Below, piece after piece: positions 53,533 through 63,895 of a DNA stretch of 64,000 bases; position 1 is the stretch's first letter, and the number at the start of each line of letters is the position of its first letter. Origin of the DNA: Diadophis punctatus similis. Lineage: Eukaryota > Chordata > Lepidosauria > Squamata > Dipsadidae. The position numbers and the translations under genes are program-made. The notes below the pieces were generated by a model. That model made no database searches. It saw nothing but the letters and a program-made list of their open reading frames with translations, and was not told where the DNA came from. The stretch spans positions 1,959,501 through 2,023,500 of the forward strand of contig JALIGW010000022.1 of assembly GCA_023053685.1 (NCBI GenBank), given 5' to 3'.

Positions 53533-53660
53533 CAAGGGTCTCCATCCTTGGCCCCTTTAAGACTCGTGGATTTCATCTCCCAGAATTCCCTAGCCAGCAT
53601 GGCTGGGGAATTCTGGGAGATGAAGTCCAGGAGTTTTAAAGGGGCCAAGCTTGGAGCCCT
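53533..53660. mobile_element. Palindromic hAT-type MITE
   Basis: Arms 'caagggtctccatccttggc' and 'ggggccaagcttggagccc', with GCCAGCATGGC at the centre. A single related arm lies nearby at 53043-53092. Confidence 0.8.
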
Positions 53661-53797
53661 AAATGTCCTAAATGACCGAGTGATCTTTAGAGGCCGGATG
53701 ATGATGGGAAGAAATGATTGTGTGTGGGCTCACTTTCTCGGTCTTGAAGGCTACAGGTGTGGGCTGCTACGTGAGTTCTAGGCCTCTGCTTTGTATA

Positions 53798-54175
53798 CAG
53801 GTAGCCCTGGATTTGCAACCGTTCAAAGCTATAACAGCACCGAAAAAAAACCTGACTTACGATCATTTTTCAAGCTTATGACCGTTGCAACATCCCCGTG
53901 GTCATATGATCCAAATTTGGATGCCGGTCAACTGGATCATCTTGATGACGGTCGGACTGTCCCGGGATCACGGGATCCCCTTTGGCGACCGTCCGACAAC
54001 CAAAGTCAACGGGGAAGCCAGATTCACTGAACAATCGTGTAACTTAACAACTTCAGCAATTCACTTAACAGCTGTGGCAAGAAAGGTTGTAAAACGGGAC
54101 AAAAACTCACTGAACAGGTATCTCGCTTAGCGACGGAAATTTTGGGTTCAATTGCCCAAAAGTCGAAACTCCCTG
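53798..54175 (-). mobile_element. Tigger/pogo-like MITE with TA target duplication
   Basis: It starts CAGGTAGCCCTGGATTTGCA and ends 'gtcgaaactccctg', with TA on both sides. Confidence 0.83.
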
Positions 54176-54279
54176 TAGATGAAGACATTTCTTCTTCTCT
54201 GCCCGATCTACAGGGAGACGAGGGTAATGCTGGCAGTGGGCACAGTCTCCAGGACCCCCCAAAAACCCAACCTTTTAAC

Positions 54280-54400
54280 AGATTAACAGAGTTGGAAGGG
54301 ACCTTGTAGGTCATCTAGTCCAACCCCCCGCCCAAGCAGGAGACCCTACACCATTTCTGACAAATGGCAGTCCAATCAATCTCTCCTTGAAAGCTTAAGG
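54280..54400 (-). mobile_element. CR1-type LINE 3' fragment
   Basis: Antisense CR1: 'cagagttggaagggaccttg' and 'tagtccaaccccccgcccaa'. Confidence 0.78.
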
Positions 54401-54540
54401 AAAGACATTGGGTAGAAGGAGGCCTCCAGAGCTGGCAAGCTATCATCCACACTCACAGGCAGGGCAGAACAGAGTAAGTTTTGGTTGCAAGTCAGAAAAA
54501 AGTTGAGCTGGAAGTGTTTAAATGGTTGGAAGGCCAACTG

Positions 54541-54662
54541 GCAGGGATGCTGATGATGTTACCTAGTTTGGTCTTGAAACGTCTGTAAGAAAACAAGCAA
54601 GCTCAGAGAGCACCAAGGACCAACCCTCACGTCAACACTGAGCTGCAAATATTCTCCTTTAT
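54541..54662 (+). mobile_element. Solo hammerhead-like repeat
   Basis: One plus copy at 54546-54590 with the best core in the window: GCTGATGATGTTACCTAGTT, then GAAACGTCTG. It is followed by the usual linker and 'ctgcaaatattctcctttat'. Confidence 0.6.
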
Positions 54663-54967
54663 AGGGATGCGGTCATGATGAATTTTACTGGAGAGGAAGT
54701 TGATTTGATGTTGGTGATGTCCAGGGCCCTTCCAACCTGTAAACATGATGGATTAATATAAGAATTGTAATGTTCAAAACCCCCAAAGGGGACACGACAA
54801 TGCCATTTAAATCCCAGAATTCTTAGCAGCGGCCTTGCTGATTGAAGACTTCTGGGAATTGAAGTCCACAGATCAGTGCTTACCAAACCTGAGTAAATTA
54901 TCCAAAATGGGCTACAAGTGGTTTTTATGAAACATTTAAATTGAGTTAAAATATTACCAGGGCCTTA

Positions 54968-55093
54968 TAGTGTTACGCAAACTCGGCCACTTTAAGACAT
55001 GTGGACTTCAACTCCCAGAATTCTATGCTGGCTGGGGAATTCTGGGAGTTAAAGTCCACAAGTCTTAAAGTGACTGAGTTTAAAGAATCACTG
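54968..55093. mobile_element. Palindromic hAT-type MITE
   Basis: Arms 'cggccactttaagacatgtg' and 'cacaagtcttaaagtgactg'. A single diverged arm precedes it near 54800-54890. Confidence 0.78.
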
Positions 55094-55464
55094 GATTAAA
55101 GGGTTTGGGAATATAACAAATATCAAATAACAAAGAGGCCGTTTCCCAAAATCTCAAGCTATCCCATTTGTGATTGCTACCGATTTGCTTTGGCCACGAT
55201 TCTCAAAGAATGAACCAAAGGGGAAAACAATGGCTAACCAGCCTATCGATCTCAAATATAGATTTCACACAGCGCCTTGAACTCACAAAAATATTTGGCA
55301 CTCGCTGGGCAGGTCAGTTCTGAAGTTGGTGTCAGTGTTTCTAACAATAGTTTCTTGTGATCCGGTGAATTTCAGGGACACAACCTTGTGGTTTTCCTGG
55401 CAGTAATTTGGAAGCCAATTTCAGAAAGGATTTTGATTTCCCAGTGCCTGGTGCTCTCCCCCTA

Positions 55465-55789
55465 CAGGTAGTCCCCGACTTACATCCATTCATTTAGTGA
55501 CCATTCAAAATTCGTCATCAAAATTCAGACACTTGGCATTTGGTTCACATTTATGACGGTTGCAATGTCCCCGGGGTCACATGATCCCCTTTTGCGACTT
55601 TCTGACAAACAAAGTCAATGGGGAAGCCCGATTCACTTAACGACCGTGTGACTAACTTAATTATTGCAGTGATTCACTTAACAGCGGTGCAAGAAAAGTC
55701 CTAAAACAGGGCAAAACTCACTTAACAAACTTCTCACGTAGCAATATAAATTCTGGGCTCAGTTGTGGTCATAAGTCGAGGACTACCTG
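55465..55789 (-). mobile_element. Tigger/pogo-like MITE with TA target duplication
   Basis: It starts CAGGTAGTCCCCGACTTACA and ends 'aagtcgaggactacctg', with TA on both sides. Confidence 0.88.
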
Positions 55790-56088
55790 TATTCCCCACT
55801 TCAGATCTCTGGGTGAAAAACAGAGAGAACCCGAGGTTCTTCATCCCTAGCATTCCCCAAGACGCGATGCAGAGGTGCCCATCACAACACCCCAGCAGTA
55901 TCTGCAGGGCATCTCAAACAAGTCAAGATGGAATCTTGGAGCATTCCCTGTGGACACCCAATGCAACAATATTGTGCGAATGACACGGATTATACAATCT
56001 GCAATGGACACACCATCTCCTCACATCCTCACTCCCGGAGGATAGCAAGGAAATGACTTTATCTCAAAATGGGTCCCGTAACTATTGG

Positions 56089-56730
56089 CCCAAAGGTGCT
56101 TTTTCAAGAGGCAACTGGACTTCCTTGTTTTACTTTGAAGACGTTTCGCTTCTCATCCAAGAAGCTTCTTCAGCTCTGACTGGATGGTCGGGAATGGAAA
56201 GATTTATGCTCCTTGCAGACAGCTGGTCATTTGCATCCTTTTAGAGAGTCGTTGAGGCCATTTGGAGGTTTACCTGTGTCCTCAGGGTCACCTGAGTGTG
56301 CAAATGGGTGTGGAGCCTTCTTGGAACTGTTGAAAAGACTGTGTTGTAGACTGGAGATAGATGATGTTTTATCCCCACCCTCCACCCCCACTCGGTTGAG
56401 AGAGGGCTGTTCAATCTTGATATAGATGGCTTCTTTGACCCCTCTTTTAAACCAGTGATCTTCTCTGTCCAAACTGTGGACTTTGCTGTCTTCAAAAGAA
56501 TGGCCTTGGTCTTTTAAATGCAGATGGACCGCTGAATCTAGTCCTGATGGGTTTGTTCTCCTATGTTGTGCCACATGTTTACGAAGTGGCTGTTTTGTTT
56601 CCCCAATATACAGACCTGCAAACGGCTCCCTGCATTGTACTGCATATACCACATTGCTCAGTTTGTGTCTGGGTGTTTTATCCTTGGGGTGGACAAGCTT
56701 CTGCCTTAGTGTATTCTTGGGTTTGAAACT
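56089..56730 (-). pseudogene. Penelope-like retroelement: GIY-YIG endonuclease end and 3' region
   Basis: The minus strand encodes an uninterrupted ~165-residue C-terminal piece. A linker FKPKNTLRQKLVHPKDKTPR is followed by SNVVYAVQC, LYIGETKQPLRKHVAQHRR, DSAVHLHLKDQGHSFED and EREDHW-like FKRGVKEAIYIKIEQPSLNR. VYAVQC...LYIGETKQPLxxR..QH is the GIY-YIG nuclease core of Penelope-like elements (Neptune/Poseidon type). Of the paired Cys usual after VQC, the second is replaced here (VQCREPF). The reverse transcriptase is missing upstream, so the copy is 5'-truncated. Past the stop at 56227 lies the element's 3' segment, with a GGATGAGAAGCGAAACGTC core at about 56135-56160. Confidence 0.8.
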
Positions 56731-56860
56731 GAGGTGGGTTCCTCCCAGTTCGGACCGGTTCTATAGAACCGGTAGTAACTTGGCGGCCTGGGTCGCTGGA
56801 ACTGGCAGCGACCCAGGCCTGCCACCCCGCCGAGCCGGTTCTCTCGGCGGCGGCGTAGGC
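56731..56860. mobile_element. hAT-like element, second family (fragment)
   Basis: It starts 'gaggtgggttcctcccagtt' and contains 'cggaccggttctatagaacc'. It joins a GC-rich tail without the matching right terminus. A 25-base Penelope-like piece in plus orientation ('aaagtccagttgcctcttga') follows at 56862-56885. Confidence 0.6.
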
Positions 56861-57452
56861 TCAGAAAGTCCAGTTGCCTCTTGAGGACAGAGAATCTCCA
56901 TAGACCTTAACTATTGGGTTGATCTCTGCTGGTTGATCTCTCCAGCCAATTCAGAGCAGACTTCTCTGGGAGAATCTGGGCTCTTTGCCTTCAACCCAGT
57001 GGTTTTCCTCCGGCTGCCGTCAGAATCTAAAGGGCAGAAGAATCTTCTCGGGCCTGGCAGATGGAAGGGTCCGCAGGACCAGTTGGCGCACCGGGGGAGG
57101 GTGTTGGTCCTGCCGCCTTCCGATCGGTTGGGGGTTGTTATTATGGGCCATTTCATTTGTGCAAAGTAAACGTCGTCGATCGATCTTGTCTTGCCCCGGC
57201 TTATTGGTTTTGCAGAGCGGGCCCTCGTCTTTAGCCTCTACTCCCTTCGCTCCATTGCTGATAGTCTGGGGGACTTGCCGCAGGCGTGCCGGATGCCTGT
57301 GGAGGATACTGAGATGACAAGCAAGAGATGCGTGGCAGTATCCGAGCGGCGATGGTGGCTGTGGATTTAATAAGGCCCCTTAAGCCGATTTGATGCTGGA
57401 AACTGAACATAGCATTGCTTGAAGCTGCAGTTTAGCTCACTCATCTCCTAAA

Positions 57453-57905
57453 GCAGCGTTTTTCAACCTTGGCAAAATTAAAAGTGAATGGACTTCAATT
57501 CCCAGAATTCCCCAGCCAGCTGGCTGGGGAATTCTGGGAGTTGAAGTCCACTAGTCTTAAAATTGCCAAGATTGGATGCCCCTGATTTAGACAAAACTAA
57601 ATCACCCAGCTTTTAGTTTCTGACTCCAAATTAGGAGTGTTCAACCCTGGCAGCTTTAAGATGGATGGACTTCAATTCCCAGAATTCCCCAGTTGAAGTC
57701 CACAAGTCTTGAACTTGCCAAGGTGGGAAACCCTGGATTTAGAGGGAACTAAATCATCCAGTTTTTAGTTTCTGACTCCAAATCCGAAGTGTCCAACGTT
57801 GGCAATGTGAAGATGGATGGACTTCAATTCCCAGTCATCCTGGCTGGGGAATTCTGGGAGTTGAAGTCCAAAAGTCTTAACGTTGCCAAGGTGGGAAGCC
57901 CGTGA
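57453..57905. repeat. Tandemly duplicated hAT-type MITE block (3 MITE copies)
   Basis: MITE copies lie at 57453-57584, about 57640-57737 and about 57789-57905. The spacers share 'tttagtttctgactccaaat' at about 57617 and 57769, a period of ~152 bp. MITE and flank were therefore duplicated together. Confidence 0.75.
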
Positions 57906-58317
57906 TTTGGAGCCAGACATTAAAAGCTGGGTGATCAACAGACAGAACTAAAAAGAAACAAAAAAGAAAAAAGAAAAAGGCAACTGAAAGCCAGAAGGCA
58001 GATGATGAAGAGAGAAGAATTATTTTTGGAGCTCAAGGTCACCCAGTCACATTGAGTTGGGGGGGGCAGGTCAAGACTTTCTCCCCAGTTATAATTAAAT
58101 GGAGAGTGATTTTTGGCAGACACAAGGATGCCAGATACTCCTTATATTAAGGAGAAGCCTTGAAATGGAATTACTTCCATTTCAAGAGGACGGTTTTCTG
58201 ATTTACCCAGGGTTTACAAGCCGGGGAGAAACCTGGCAGGGTGCAAAGGATGGAGGGGGGCTTTATTTTATTATTATTATTTATTTATATCCCATCTTTA
58301 TATCCCATCTTTATTGA

Positions 58318-58555
58318 GCCGAGATGGCGCAGTGGTTAAATGCAGCACTGCAGGCTACTGCTAGTTCAGCAGTTCAGCTGTTCAAATCTCACCGGCTCAA
58401 GGTTGACTCAGCCTTCCATCCTTCTGAGGTCGGTAAAATGAGGACCCAGATTGTTGGGGGCAATATGCTGAACTCTGTAAACCGCTTAGAGAGGGCTGTA
58501 AAGCTCTATGAAGCGGTATATAAGTCTAATTGCTATTGCTATTATTTCTGCAAAT
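58318..58555 (+). mobile_element. tRNA-derived SINE, second family
   Basis: Pol III A box (TGGCGCAGTGGTTA) and B box (GTTCAAATCTC) are present, then a conserved body ('gactcagccttccatccttc', 'gaggacccagattgttgggg', 'aaccgcttagagagggctgt') and (ATTGCT)n at the 3' end. The length and the tail rule out a functional tRNA gene. Confidence 0.75.
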
Positions 58556-58806
58556 AACTCAAGGCAGCGGACATAACCGACACGGCTTCCTCTTCCTCTT
58601 TTCCCCACAACAACAACCCTTGTGAGGTGGGTTGGGCTGAGAGGGAAAGACTGGCCAAATGTCACCCAGCCACTTTCATGCGTCAGGTGGAACTAGAACT
58701 CACTGTCTCCTGGTGATTGGCCCAAAGTCACTCCGTTGGTTTTCCTGGATTTGAACTCATGGTCTCTTGCTTTCTAGCCTGGTGCCTTAACCACTAGATC
58801 AAACTT
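58556..58806 (-). mobile_element. Sauria-type SINE with body duplication
   Basis: On the minus strand, head 'ttgatctagtggttaaggca' with the 'gagttctagttcc' body present twice, then 'aacccacctcacaagggttg' and 'ccttgagttatttgcag'. Confidence 0.68.
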
Positions 58807-59109
58807 TTCGGAAGTCTTCAGAGAAGGAGGCCTGAAAAGTCACAAAGGAGTCAGATGGGGGGAAAGAAGAAAAGCCACTTTCTCTTGGCTGATCTGAGAC
58901 AGTTCTAATGACTGAGCTGCTTTAATCCACCTGAGAGAGGGAATTCTTTTAAGTGGATTTGGACTGGAGATCCCTCTGCTTAGAGAAACCCTCATGGGAA
59001 TCTCGTGGGGGGGGGGTCAAGACTGGAGGGAGGCCAAGATGTCCAAGAATGGACGTGGTTACGTTTCTCCCGGTCTTCCTCACGAGGAGCCACTTTTATT
59101 TCCAAGTGG

Positions 59110-59110
59110 C

Positions 59111-59205
<95 letters not shown>

Positions 59206-59346
59206 CATGAGGAGGAGGAAGAAGAAGAAGAAGAAGAAGAAGAAGAAGAAGAAGAAGAAGAAGAAGAAGAAGAAGAAGAAGAAGAAGAAGAAGAAGAAGA
59301 AGAAGAAGAAGAAGAAGAAGAAGAAGAAGAAGAAGAAGAAGAAGAA
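59110..59346. repeat. (ATA)n followed by (GAA)n
   Basis: About 95 bp of AAT triplets run directly into ~140 bp of GAA triplets. Translations as poly-Asn/poly-Glu or poly-Lys are artefacts. Confidence 0.97.
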
Positions 59347-59349
59347 ATA

Positions 59350-59705
59350 ATAATTATGAAATATCGCAACCTGGCCATTGAAACTACAGGGCTATGGATG
59401 AAACATGTAACAGTGATACCCATTGTCATCGGGGCACTTGGTACCATGTCCAAGAATTTCACAAAACACATCAAGAAATTGCAGCTTCCTGCAATGACAC
59501 CAGCGGAACTGCAAAAAACTGCACTACTCGGAACATCATATATTTTAAGAAGATACTTGGTTGATACCTAGGACGCTGGCAGCAACCTGTATCAACCATT
59601 AGCACCAGTCAGTGGTATTTGTGACACTTTTTAAAATGTTCAGTTGACTGAGTTTCAGGTTTAATGAATAAAAGAGATAATAATAATAATAATAATAATA
59701 ATAAA
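59350..59705 (+). mobile_element. Non-LTR retrotransposon 3' end (R4-like?)
   Basis: The frame KYRNLAIETTGLWMKHVTVI then PIVIGALGTMSKNFTKHIKK and TALLGTSYILRRYL ends at a stop at 59571. The VIGALG...LLGT..ILRR pattern is the extreme C-terminus of a LINE protein family I tentatively place in the R4 clade. A ~110-bp 3' UTR ends in (AAT)n. The copy is heavily 5'-truncated. Confidence 0.6.
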
Positions 59706-59778
59706 GATTGTAATGATTGTAGCACAGCCTCTCGAAACATTCCTGAAAGCCAGTGTTTCTCTTAGCAACTTTAAGATA

Positions 59779-60164
59779 CAGGTAATCCTCGACTTACGAC
59801 CTCAATGGAGCCCGAAATTTATGTTCGCTAAGTGAGAAATTTGTGATTTATGTAGTTTTGCTCCGTTTTTCAACTTTTCTTGCCACGTTTGTTAAGCGAA
59901 TCACTGCTCACTAAATGAGTCACCCGGTTGTTAAGCGAATCTGGCTTCCCCCATTGACCTTGCTTGTCAGAAGGTCGCAAAAGGGGATCACTGCAACCGT
60001 CATAAATATGAACCAGCTGTCAAGTCTCTGAGTGTAAATCACGGGACCAAGGGGATGCTGCAGCAGTCTTAAGTGTGAACAATTGTCATAAGTCCCTTTT
60101 CCCCCAGTGCCGTTGTAATTTTGAACTGTCACTAAATGAACTGTTGTAAGTCGAGGACTAGCTG
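59779..60164 (+). mobile_element. Tigger/pogo-like MITE with TA target duplication
   Basis: It starts CAGGTAATCCTCGACTTACG and ends 'gtcgaggactagctg', with TA on both sides. Confidence 0.88.
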
Positions 60165-60194
60165 TACCTGTATTTGTCAACACGAGTGAATCTC

Positions 60195-60300
60195 TGAATC
60201 TCCAAAAGCTGAAGAAGCTTCTTGGATGAGAAGTGAAACGTCTTCAGAGGAAAAACCAGAAAGTCCAGTTGCCTCTTGAAAAAAGCTCCTTTGGGACTCT
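60195..60300 (+). mobile_element. Penelope-like 3' end fragment
   Basis: It carries 'gctgaagaagcttcttggat', then GAGAAGTGAAACGTCTTC and 'agaaagtccagttgcctctt', the same 3' segment as the minus-strand element at 56089-56180. Confidence 0.75.
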
Positions 60301-60636
60301 GAATCTCCCTTGTCCACTCCCTGTACACAAATGTGTGTGTCTGTGTGTTTGTGGTGCAGGTGTAGGAAATACTATATTTTCTCTGTTTGTGCTTCATGTG
60401 CTTAATAATCGTGATAGAGCTCTGAAACCTGTAGTTCTGTATGTGCTCAAAGCAACCCAGGAGGCCAGGAACTGTGATTCCAGAAAGATGGCTTGTTCTT
60501 AAATTGGACCACATTGTAGTTAACCCAAGTTTCTGCAAACGGTTTAAACATGTCATCCGGAGGGTGACCCCCCCAGTGACCCCTTTGAAGGCTACAGTCA
60601 AGCAAGAGGGAAGCTGAGATGGGTGCATTTGTTGAA

Positions 60637-60846
60637 GGGGTGGGTTCTAACTTACCTCGCCACCGGTTCGCTTCCTCCCATGCCGCATGGGTGCGTGCGC
60701 AGAAGCCAAAAACAAGATGGTGGCGCCATAGGCCAGTTTGGGGGTGTGGCCAACCGGCAATCGTTCCCGGTTCGGCGAGTGGGGGGGGGATTCCCGCTAC
60801 CAGTTCTATAGAACCGGTCCAAACCGGAAGCAACCCACCTCTGATT
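60637..60846 (-). mobile_element. hAT-like element, second family
   Basis: Ends are 'aaggggtgggtt' and 'aacccacctctg', flanked by ATTTGTTG on both sides. The internal palindrome 'ttctatagaa' and 'gaaccggtccaaaccgga' match the copies at 19826 and 56731. Confidence 0.83.
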
Positions 60847-60939
60847 TGTTGGTGACAAGCGTCGGTAAGGATTGATGCGATGCAGTGGGAGAAGGGAAGA
60901 AGAGGTACATCAGAACTAATACAGACATTATTAAAAAAG

Positions 60940-61372
60940 ACAGCTGGGGAATTCTGGGAGTTGACGTTCATGCATGCTGGCTGGGGAATTCTGGGAGTTG
61001 AAGTTCATGCATGCTGGCTGGGGAATTCTGGGAGTTGAAGTTCATGCATCTGGCTGGGGAATTCTGGGAATTGAAATTTGTGCATGCTGGTTGGGAAATT
61101 CTGGGACTTGCAGTCCATGCAGGCTAACTGGAGAATTCTGGGAGTTATAGTCTGTGCATGCTTTCTGAGGAATGCTAGGATTGACATCCGTGCATGCTGG
61201 CTGGGGAATTCTGGGATTTGCAGTCCATGCAGGCTAACTGGAGAATTCTGGGAGTTATAGTCTGTGCATGCTTTCTGAGGAATGCTAGGATTGACATCTG
61301 TGCATGCTGGCTGGGGAATTCTGGGATTTGCAGTCCAGACATCTTAATGTTGCTAAGGTTGAGAAACACTGG
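60940..61372. repeat. Minisatellite built from a hAT MITE arm
   Basis: About ten ~37-40-bp units of 'ctggctggggaattctggga' with a 'gttgaagttcatgcatg' spacer. A higher-order block of ~113 bp (gctggctggggaattctggg through ctaggattgacatc) occurs twice in a row. The right edge ends in a normal MITE arm terminus ('gttgagaaacactgg'). Confidence 0.9.
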
Positions 61373-61879
61373 ATTAAACACTAGTCTTACATACACTAAA
61401 CCTGGTTAACTGACACCCTTTTAATATATATTGATAGGGACCCCCTGCCCTTAGCCTGTCTCTAGAAGCGTCGTCTGCTGAAATCCAATACTCACTTTTA
61501 GGGTTTAGGATTGTCCCTTTTCGACGGTGCCTGCTTTGCAAGTATTGGGCGGCGGGGCAAACCCCACCACCCTTGTCCTTTTGTAGGAAGACCCACAATT
61601 CCTGGGCCCAGCTTCAAAAACAAACATCTGAAGGAGAAAGGACCAGATTCTTAAGGTAACCAAGGGCAACAGAAAGCATCTTTTAAAGAAACCAAGTTAT
61701 GTTCCAGGAAGTAAACAGAACATCGGTTATTCTCAACTCCCAGGCTCCAAGACAAACAAAAAAGGCTGCTTAGACACTGTCCAATGACTTTTCTGTATTA
61801 GTGAGTTATGCCTAGATCAAGGGGTCTTGCGGACTTCAACTCCCAGAATTCCCCATCCAGCCATGCTGCCTTAAGCATT

Positions 61880-62200
61880 AAAGCCAGTTGGGTAACTCTG
61901 GGTCAATCACCAGGAGATGGGGAATTCTAGTCCCATGATAGCTGGTTGAGTGACTCTGGGCCAATCACCAGGAGGCAGTAAGTTCTAGTCCCACCTTAAG
62001 CATGATAGCAGGACTAGAACTCCCAAGAGGTGAGAGTTCTAGTCCTGCCTTAGGCATGAGTAACTTGGGGCCAATCCCACCCTCTCAGCCCAACCCACCT
62101 CACAGGGTGGTTGTTGTGTGCAAGACATGGGAACGAAGGAGTATTAGGTATGTTTGTCGCCTTGAGTTATTTCCAAAAACAATAAAGGTAGATTTTTTAA
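61880..62200 (+). mobile_element. Sauria-type SINE with repeated body
   Basis: 'gccagttgggtaactctggg' and 'gagttctagtcc' modules are repeated three times. The standard tail follows: 'caacccacctcacagggtgg', 'ggagtattaggtatgtttgt', 'aataaaggtag'. The tRNA head is missing. Confidence 0.7.
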
Positions 62201-62743
62201 AAAAAATTAAAAGGCATTTTCATAAGATTGTGGGAAGAAGGTTGCAAAGTCATCTGAAAAAGGAAGGGTATTTTTAGGCCAACATTCTCAAAATCCAGAG
62301 TGAAAGGAGAATATCTTAGAGTCCTGGGAGTTGAAGTCTGCAAGTCTTAAAGTTGCCAAGGGTGCTGTAGATACACTCCATTCACTCTGCATTTGGTCCT
62401 TTTCTCTGCCCTGAAGTTTTGGAGCACAGCAAGAGCTTCAGGCTGACTGATACGGCAAGCAGCGGACTTGATGGATCCGTTTCTTTGTCTGCAAGTGCAT
62501 TTACTTTTACGCAAAGTTATTTAAGGCAGGAGCCCTGAGCTGCAAGCATTCCAATAGATTTTGGATTGCTGCAAAGGAAAAAAATTGCTTTGCTTTGCCT
62601 GCAATCCATCTCTTGTCAGCCGGTTCTCTAGGGTGCACCCAATTTCTAATCTGTGTTTGTGCAAATCGCTTAACTCCATCGGTTAAAGGCCTCCCAGCCG
62701 TACACTTGTAGTGTTTGAAAGTCTGGATAATTTTAATCTTGGG

Positions 62744-62879
62744 CAGTGTTTCCCAACCATGGCAACTTGAAGATGTCTGGACTTCAACTCCCAGAATTCC
62801 CCAGCCAGCATTCGCTGGCTGGGGAATTCTGGGAGTTGAAGTCCAGACATCTTCAAGTTGCCAAGGTTGGGAAACACTG
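62744..62879. mobile_element. Palindromic hAT-type MITE with perfect target duplication
   Basis: A 136-bp inverted repeat starts CAGTGTTTCCCAACCATGGC. ATCTTGGG lies on both sides (62736-62743 and 62880-62887). Confidence 0.95.
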
Positions 62880-62995
62880 ATCTTGGGTGTGTCTCTGTCT
62901 AGCTGGGTTTGTACGTGTGTTTCACTCTATTCCGGGGATCCAGTTTACGATCCAGTCTGTTTTGCAAAACTGCGAAGACTTGGATTAGGCCAAGT

Positions 62996-63540
62996 TAATT
63001 TTTTTATCAAGAATTAGTACCGCTTGATAAAGCCTTAGTAAGGCCGCACCCGGAATACCGCATCCAGTTTTGGTCACCACATTACAAAAAAAGATGTTGA
63101 GATTTTGGAAAAAGTGCAGAGAAGGGCAACTAAGATGATTAAAGGCCTGGAGACAAAAACAGGAAGAATGGTTGCATGAACTGGGCAGTCTAGAGAAAAG
63201 AAGGTGACACGGTCTCAATATTCCAATATTTGAGGGGCTGCGACAAAGAAGAGGGGGTCAACTTATTTTCCAAAGCACCAGAAGGCAGGACAAGAAACAA
63301 TGGGTGGAAACTTATCAAGGAGAGAAGCAACTTGGAAGTAAGGAGAAACTTCCTGACAGTGAGGACAATCATCCAGTGGAACTGCTTGCCACCAGAAGTT
63401 GTGGATGCTCCAACACTGGAGGGTTTTAAGAAACGACCGGACAGCCACCTGTCTGAAATGGTATAAATTATCCTGCTTGAACAGGGGGGTGGACTAGAAG
63501 ACTCCAAGGTCCCTTCCAGCTCTGTTCTGAATTTGCAATT
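62996..63540 (+). mobile_element. CR1-type LINE 3' fragment, longest copy
   Basis: It includes the end of the reverse-transcriptase coding region ('ccgcatccagttttggtcac', 'gaagggcaactaagatgatt'), then the usual 3' sequence ending 'ggtcccttccagctctgttc'. Confidence 0.88.
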
Positions 63541-63797
63541 GAGTCTTGTGCCTGAAAAGGAGTTTCAAATTTCCCACTTCTTAGAGGTCCTTTAAAGGCT
63601 TCACCATCAAAGGATCCCATCACTGTTTTTCTTCTATCCTGAGCAGCCCCGAAGATCTCCGTGGGGAAACTCACCTTGCCTTCGGGAGGCCACCAAGGAA
63701 AACAGTGCAAGGCGCTCGGTTGTGCTGTGGGATTTTTGTTAAAAAAAAAGGGGGGGGAAGAAAGTGTGTTCCTGTGCATGTGCAAACGAAGGATCTG

Positions 63798-63800
<3 letters not shown>

Positions 63801-63893
<93 letters not shown>
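63801..63893. repeat. (TC)n microsatellite
   Basis: About 46 pure TC units. Confidence 0.97.

Positions 63894-63895
<2 letters not shown>

Noticed and set aside
58318..58400. tRNA gene (A and B boxes present)
   Set aside because: The boxes are followed by a SINE body and 3' microsatellite; no proper cloverleaf ends are seen.
58994..59571. Asn/Glu or Ile/Lys repeat proteins
   Set aside because: Translation of (AAT)n and (GAA)n; only the last ~70 codons are a true LINE C-terminus.
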